DNA of 64,000 nucleotides, from contig NC_135251.1 of NCBI RefSeq assembly GCF_964204865.1, forward strand, positions 18,352,001 through 18,416,000. The letters run 5' to 3'. Below, one piece after another: positions 59,701 through 64,000 of the stretch. The notes under the pieces were generated by a model. That model was not told the DNA's origin and did no database searches. It saw nothing but the letters and a program-made list of their open reading frames with translations. How positions within the stretch are numbered: the stretch's first letter is position 1; each line of letters begins with the position of its first letter. Position numbers and translations under genes: made by a program. The stretch comes from Styela clava (lineage: Eukaryota > Chordata > Ascidiacea > Stolidobranchia > Styelidae).

Positions 59701-60717
59701 ATCTACAGATAATCTATTATATTTAGCCATAAAATTTGAATGGTTCATCGTAAAATCGTTTTGGATACGTATATAAAAAGCTATTCAAATTTGCCACATA
59801 TATTGTCGATTGAATATGTGGCTATTTAGGCAAGAAGTCGAAATTCTTTATATTAAATATTTGTTATCATACAATAATTTCATACGCACTTTCAAATTGC
59901 CAATTTCACTGGAACATCGTATATTAGAGCACCGATATTTACAATATAATTAGTCCCAATAACAAGCTTTCATGCAATACAAAATTTATTTAAATACTCA
60001 TTGTGGTTCTTGAGATACGAGATCTTAAAGTTGATTCCTTCCGACACGAAAAACAAGCCGGTAAACCGGCTTGCCGGGGCACAGAGCGTACTCAAACAAG
60101 CCGGTAAACCGGCTTGCCGGGTTCAAGAGGTTAAAAATATAATTCCTTCGGAATGAAATTATTTTCCAAACTCTTTGGAAACGATGAAAAGATTTGCTGC
60201 TGCATTATAAACGTTTTTCGCTAAATCATATGTATGCTGATCCATGTCTTCGCACATAAATTTCACGAGTGCCTTTATCTGTGTATTACGTTAGTTTTCA
60301 TTTGATATTGAATGGTGATTTAAAATTAAAGTTAGTCTTATAAAATAAAATGATATTTATGTTTGAGTGATGAATCCATTGTTCGCAATGCATATTTTTG
60401 GTCACAAATGCAAACCACAATTTCCACCCATCGCTAACAGTAAACATGTCATAAAAGGGAGTATTTTGAAATATTCCTCCTTCTCTTTTAGAGACATACA
60501 GCCTGATGATTTTGGAGAAATCAGTGTCAGTTACACATATTTCGAGGAAAACGCTACCGACAAAATAAACCTAGATTACCAAAGTAGAATCATCTTGTCT
60601 GGATACATGTACACTGTTATTGTATTATCTATTGTAGTTGGTATATTACTTGTTATTTTACTCTTCATCATGTTTAGAAGGATTGTTAAACGGGCATCAC
60701 CAGAACCATATTACTAG
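47736..60717 (+). CDS. IL-1-receptor-like Ig protein, short tail, no TIR (11 exons, 446 aa)
   Basis: Exons 47736-47817, 51632-51771, 51955-52092, 52139-52157, 52628-52798, 53215-53345, 53435-53540, 54144-54286, 57045-57127, 57780-57881 and 60492-60717 total 1341 nt in one frame. It has a signal peptide (TILFIVLFLVAF), three Ig-like regions, a membrane span at about 412-433 and a 13-residue tail (RRIVKRASPEPYY). Domain 2 carries VTWYLNC, a SKLTIS strand and VGIYSCKITYNGH, close to the second Ig domain of IL-1 receptors. Domain 3 opens KLVKAKIGESVKISCNV. With no TIR domain it resembles the decoy form typified by IL1R2 and may bind ligand without signalling. The receptor assignment is an inference; another Ig receptor remains possible. 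Confidence 0.72.
48376..49722. mobile_element. Nested hAT-like element, 1347 bp, non-autonomous
   Basis: Termini CAGGGGTCACCAAC and GTTGGTGACCCCTG, with GCCCGC-rich sequence just inside. A TATAGCA motif flanks both sides with a 2-bp offset, so the target duplication is imperfect. No transposase. A tRNA-derived SINE sits inside. Confidence 0.75.
49028..49310 (-). mobile_element. tRNA-derived SINE
   Basis: On the minus strand the head reads as a tRNA: an A-box-like TGGCCCATCGTG (49286-49275) and a B box GGTTAGAATCC (49256-49246, one change from GGTTCGAATCC). A body with hairpin-prone GGCGAGAAGCC sequence follows. The ends are approximate. The intact promoter boxes fit RNA polymerase III transcription at some time. 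Confidence 0.65.
50965..51495. mobile_element. hAT MITE, 531 bp, in intron 1 of the Ig receptor
   Basis: Termini CAGGGGTCGGGAACC and GGTTCCCGACCCCTG with perfect 8-bp duplication CCCTAAGT (50957-50964, 51496-51503). Contains ATGGCTC repeats near the left end. An open frame through it is not a recognisable transposase. Confidence 0.9.
54453..54534. repeat. 30-bp inverted repeat (hairpin) in intron 8
   Basis: Arms 54453-54482 and 54505-54534 are reverse complements with one mismatch, separated by 22 bp. Each arm contains CGTACCAAGATGACGCACA or its complement. The GTTGTGCGTCAT part recurs at 56615 and 56776. Confidence 0.8.
56608..56840. repeat. Direct repeats related to the 54453 hairpin
   Basis: TTCAGGTTGTGCGTCATTATG plus about 45 further bases occurs near 56610 and again near 56771, with an inverted piece (GCGCACAACCTGAAC) between them. 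Lies in intron 8 of the Ig-receptor gene, probably a decayed foldback element. Confidence 0.65.
60054..60120. repeat. Two GC-rich perfect palindromes 43 bp apart
   Basis: CAAGCCGG-TAAA-CCGGCTTG occurs at 60054-60073 and 60097-60116, each followed by CCGG. The 8-bp stems with a 4-base loop are GC-rich in a very AT-rich intron. No target duplication or family could be assigned. Confidence 0.8.
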
Positions 60718-60816
60718 CATCATTACTTACCATATACCACTGTCTTTACTCATAGTTTCAAAAAAACAAAGTTTTCGAAATATCACAAACTTTACCAAGT
60801 ATATACGGTGTGTTAA

Positions 60817-60822
60817 AATAAA
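60817..60822 (+). terminator. Polyadenylation signal of the Ig-receptor gene
   Basis: AATAAA exactly 100 bp after the stop codon at 60717. Confidence 0.6.
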
Positions 60823-63100
60823 GCAATACATTTAAATACGTCCTCACCGGGCATGGTATTGAGTACTTTACGAAACAGATAAATCATTATCCGTTGAGAA
60901 AGTTGTAGTTAATTAATATTTTCGATTTATTATTCTGATATACTTTATAGATTTTATATCAGATATTGTGTTTTTCCTACAGTGATAACGAATTTGCAAG
61001 ATTGCAAAGAATAAACATCTAAACTGAATATTTATCGAAAGTTTCCTTGCATTTTTATTTCCGCAGGTTGTCGTGGTATTTTAGAATAGTAACGCTTTTA
61101 TGTTGTCGCGAATCGCGAGTCGACCGCGACGCTACCAGAAATAAGTATTGCTATATTTTTTCTCAAACCTGCCCCATTCCAACCTCAATCACGAACGAAA
61201 TTACAGGCAACTGATATAATATGAAGATATACAATTGCCGTGCCATGGATAATAAATAGCACAAATAAATGGTACAAACCGGACGGAAGTTTTTACTTAT
61301 GAAGTAATGACAATATATTGAGGGCGTTATATTTTGACTTTCTCAAATTTGCAACGATGAATAGATCTAGTTTGGTAAAAAAAAAAGCTTTCATCACTCA
61401 TTCATTTCCAAAGCACCAATAAATTGTTGAAAGTAAAATGAGATTGAATGCACTTATTTCTGCAAAACATATTAACATCCATTTATGACAATAAGTACAA
61501 TAGACTTACAATAATATAAGGCCGTATAATTTTGAAAGATGTTTTCAAACATTGAAATTTAAAGACCGAATTTGCAATATCAGCTAAAAGATATAACTGA
61601 AACTTGATAATACGCAGTCAAATATCAAAATAAAAAAAACTATTAGATAATTGAAAATATGTGGAAGTTATCTTCAAATTGTATATATATAGGCAGTTTA
61701 CACTAATACAATACGAGCAATGAATAAATCAAAAAAGCACGCTTGCTATAACGCCCCTAGTCGAATATCATGTGGATTACTAAACTGGTCGTACCTAACG
61801 AAGGCTAGGCCTTTAAATCATTTAATCTATTTAATGTTAAATATTTTTTTTACTATATTTCACGCCTTTATGAGAAGAAATGGAATAAATGATCGGTCAA
61901 CGTCATAAAATACAGAATTTTGCAACACTTCGAAACCTAAGGTAAGCAATAGGCAATAAGTCAACTACGAACCAATGAATTTTGTTCGGATCTCCCGCCC
62001 ACGAAGAAAGTTGTGGAAATTTCTTACAATTGCATGAGAAATTTGTTTTTTAATCTCTAGGTTCAACAATTTAATTCAGATTTAATTACAATTCAGTCTG
62101 ACACTATCGTAGCGTATGGAAATAGTAAATGTGACGTCACGTGTAGTCATGAAATGAATGGAATCTTATCTCGGTGAATTAGAGAACCAACTTTTATGTA
62201 TAACAACATTTATACGGAATACGTGGAACATAAATTTAAAATAGACAATTTAATTTTGATATGTAAATACCAAATTGAAAATCAAGCTTTCATTCAAAAA
62301 TATGTAACTAATTGTTTTAATTTTTTTCGATATCATTACGAATATACTTTTGTTAAATCCATCATATCAAAAATTAATATATATATATATATACCTGGAG
62401 TGCAAAATTGGTCTACGACAGTAGTTTCACCAATATCAAAATGCTTAATATTAAATCCTATAAATTGAATTGGAATTTGAAAGTACTAAAATGATTCAAT
62501 GACAAGAAAGTATAAAATAAAATATATATCTCTTCTGAAGCAATCGCAGCAAAGTATGAATCTTACAATCATTATTTAGTTAGCGCAATTACGATCCGCG
62601 ATTTCCGGGAACAACCCTTAGATACTCTTGCATCAGCGTGAGCCATAAATCCTATTTTCATTAAAACCATCCCATACCGCTGTATGAAGGTTATCGCATT
62701 GTTTGACGTTAAAATAACAATTGGTTCCATCAATTTTGTGTGAGCGCATCTAGAGCATCTTGCCGGCAAATTCTACCACTTAATTTGAGCGCTTGTATAT
62801 TGATTGGTGTCGCTCTCGTTAGCTTTCTAGAAGTATTATCATGTCATAACTCAATTGACTCAGAGATTGAAGCCTGATGAAATTAATAGTATGAAGCTGA
62901 TAGGACATTTTAAAATATTCTGTATCATATTTAAAGTTTGATGAATGTGAAAAAATTACATAAAGTTTAATAAAGATTGCTCGGCGCCTCAAATATTCTA
63001 GACACTTCAATAGACCACTACTGAGCGAAGATAATGAGTTGTAGTTACATTAGATGTGGGTTGAATAGTAGTTGAAATATACAGCTTATACATTTATCAA
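60823..63100. other. Intergenic stretch between convergent genes
   Basis: Lies between the 3' end of the Ig-receptor gene (plus) and the 3' end of the phosphatase gene (minus). AT-rich, with a (TA)n run near 62376. No gene, RNA or mobile-element terminus was identified. Confidence 0.5.
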
Positions 63101-63925
63101 TCATTTCTTTTCTTCGAAATTAGGATAAATTTCGAACGACTTCATGTAGTTGCAGATTGCAGTATGACAGAATTTGTATTGTTCCTGCAATTATCATATA
63201 TTTTGTTACTCTATAGTTTTCACGATAAAAGAGTTCAAAGGAAAGTAGATATGAGTAAAAGCGAATACACGAAGATTAGAATCCCTACTATTAAACATAC
63301 GCGTCTGCATATAAATATAAAAATTACGGGGGAAAAAATCGTACACTTGTTACATAAAAACTAATTCAATTTGAGCAATCGGAATACCAGCATTGCGAGT
63401 ATTTTATACTGACATAATCTAAGGTCATATATAATGAGTGATGGTATACGATAACCAGGGATAAAACTGAAAGTTTATAACAAAGTTAATTAGTTAGATG
63501 TTTATAATATTCTTTTGAGATCTATCTAGAAATAACATTTAGAATCATTTACCAACGTCTTAACCATTCCTTGTCTGCAATCACGCAAATCTTTTACTGC
63601 GCGGAAAACATCAACTTTATTCTCATATTTCAATCTCTCTATCAAATTTGAGATTGCGCAAAATGCTCCAGTTCGTCCAGCACCATCGCTATAAATATAC
63701 GTCAAAATGGATGTTTAATGTTTGTAACATTATCACTTATCAATTGAAAATTGGCATGTATAAAAATTTATACTAAATTACGTACGTGCAGTGAATAAGA
63801 CAAGCTGATCCCCGAACACCTCTTGTATTTCTCTGCATCTCCCCAATAATATCCAATACAATGCTACCATCTTCTGGACATTGTTCATTACTCCAGTCAG
63901 AATATTGTATTTGTGTAACACGAGT
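63101..63925 (-). CDS. Receptor-type tyrosine phosphatase, last three exons (D2 domain end)
   Basis: Minus-strand exons 63925-63786, 63688-63553 and 63184-63101 join in one frame; the gene continues beyond 64000. They encode RVTQIQYSDW, the signature loop HCTDGAGRTGAFCA (HC-x5-R, with the catalytic-position Cys and Arg both present), ISNLIERLKYENKVDVF, MVKT, and the closing EQYKFCH...PNFEEKK before a TGA stop. The DGAGRTGAFCA loop and the YxNFxxK-like end resemble the second (D2) phosphatase domain of the PTPRA/PTPRE type. D2 domains are often weakly active, but here the key residues are kept. The first domain and ectodomain lie outside the window. Confidence 0.85.
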
Positions 63926-64000
63926 CTGAAATAATAAAATAATCGGATGTTTGGTAAAAATTTTGAACTGTATGTTCGCCTTGATTTGTTTGTTTTGCAA

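Noticed and set aside
60054-60120. Bacterial-type terminators or contaminating prokaryotic DNA
   Set aside because: The hairpins lie inside a eukaryotic intron flanked by matching exons, with no T-run and no bacterial genes nearby.

Overview
The window is AT-rich metazoan DNA. Genes are spread over many GT-AG introns, intergenic space is large, and there is a dense load of hAT, LTR and SINE-type repeats. The recoverable genes are an IL-17 family cytokine (two copies), an SRCR protein, a cholinesterase/carboxylesterase-type protein, an IL-1-receptor-like Ig protein and the end of a receptor-type tyrosine phosphatase. That mix suggests an invertebrate deuterostome. A tunicate would fit, but I cannot fix the species from sequence alone.

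Layout. Positions 1-10518 and 10519-26026 are tandem copies of one unit. Each carries a complete five-exon IL-17 gene (6343-8452 and 21836-24600). A third, older partial copy of the unit head lies at 26027-28717. The second unit is longer because a 4968-bp 5'-truncated Ty3/gypsy-like element (RNase H end, integrase, env, 3' end) sits at 13041-18008 with a 5-bp target duplication. It also has a 638-bp internal tandem duplication at 22788-24063, which copied the acceptor of IL-17 exon 4 into the tail of a hAT element. The first unit has its own later insertions: a solo LTR at 9371-9984 and a 166-bp hAT MITE at 10088-10253. Both have matching empty sites in the second unit.

Positions 28717-32500 are repeats, including a decayed gypsy gag with a candidate primer binding site and LTR on the minus strand. 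From there on: an SRCR protein with a coiled coil (32508-35980, six exons, 297 aa); a hAT element (37154-39107); a membrane-anchored or secreted esterase (41027-45907, ten exons, about 590 aa, full catalytic triad); and an Ig-superfamily type I membrane protein whose second Ig domain resembles that of IL-1 receptors, with a 13-residue tail and no TIR domain (47736-60717, eleven exons including a 19-nt microexon). The last three exons of a PTPRA/PTPRE-type phosphatase D2 domain lie on the minus strand (63925-63101).

Several of these genes have plausible roles in immunity and signalling: duplicated IL-17 ligands, a decoy-like IL-1R, a scavenger-receptor domain protein and a receptor phosphatase. 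Nothing in the sequence proves that they work together. The most striking novelty is the decoy splice acceptor in the second IL-17 gene. It would join the IL-17 signal-peptide exons in frame to a hAT transposase dimerisation segment. All exon structures here come from reading splice sites and phases by eye.
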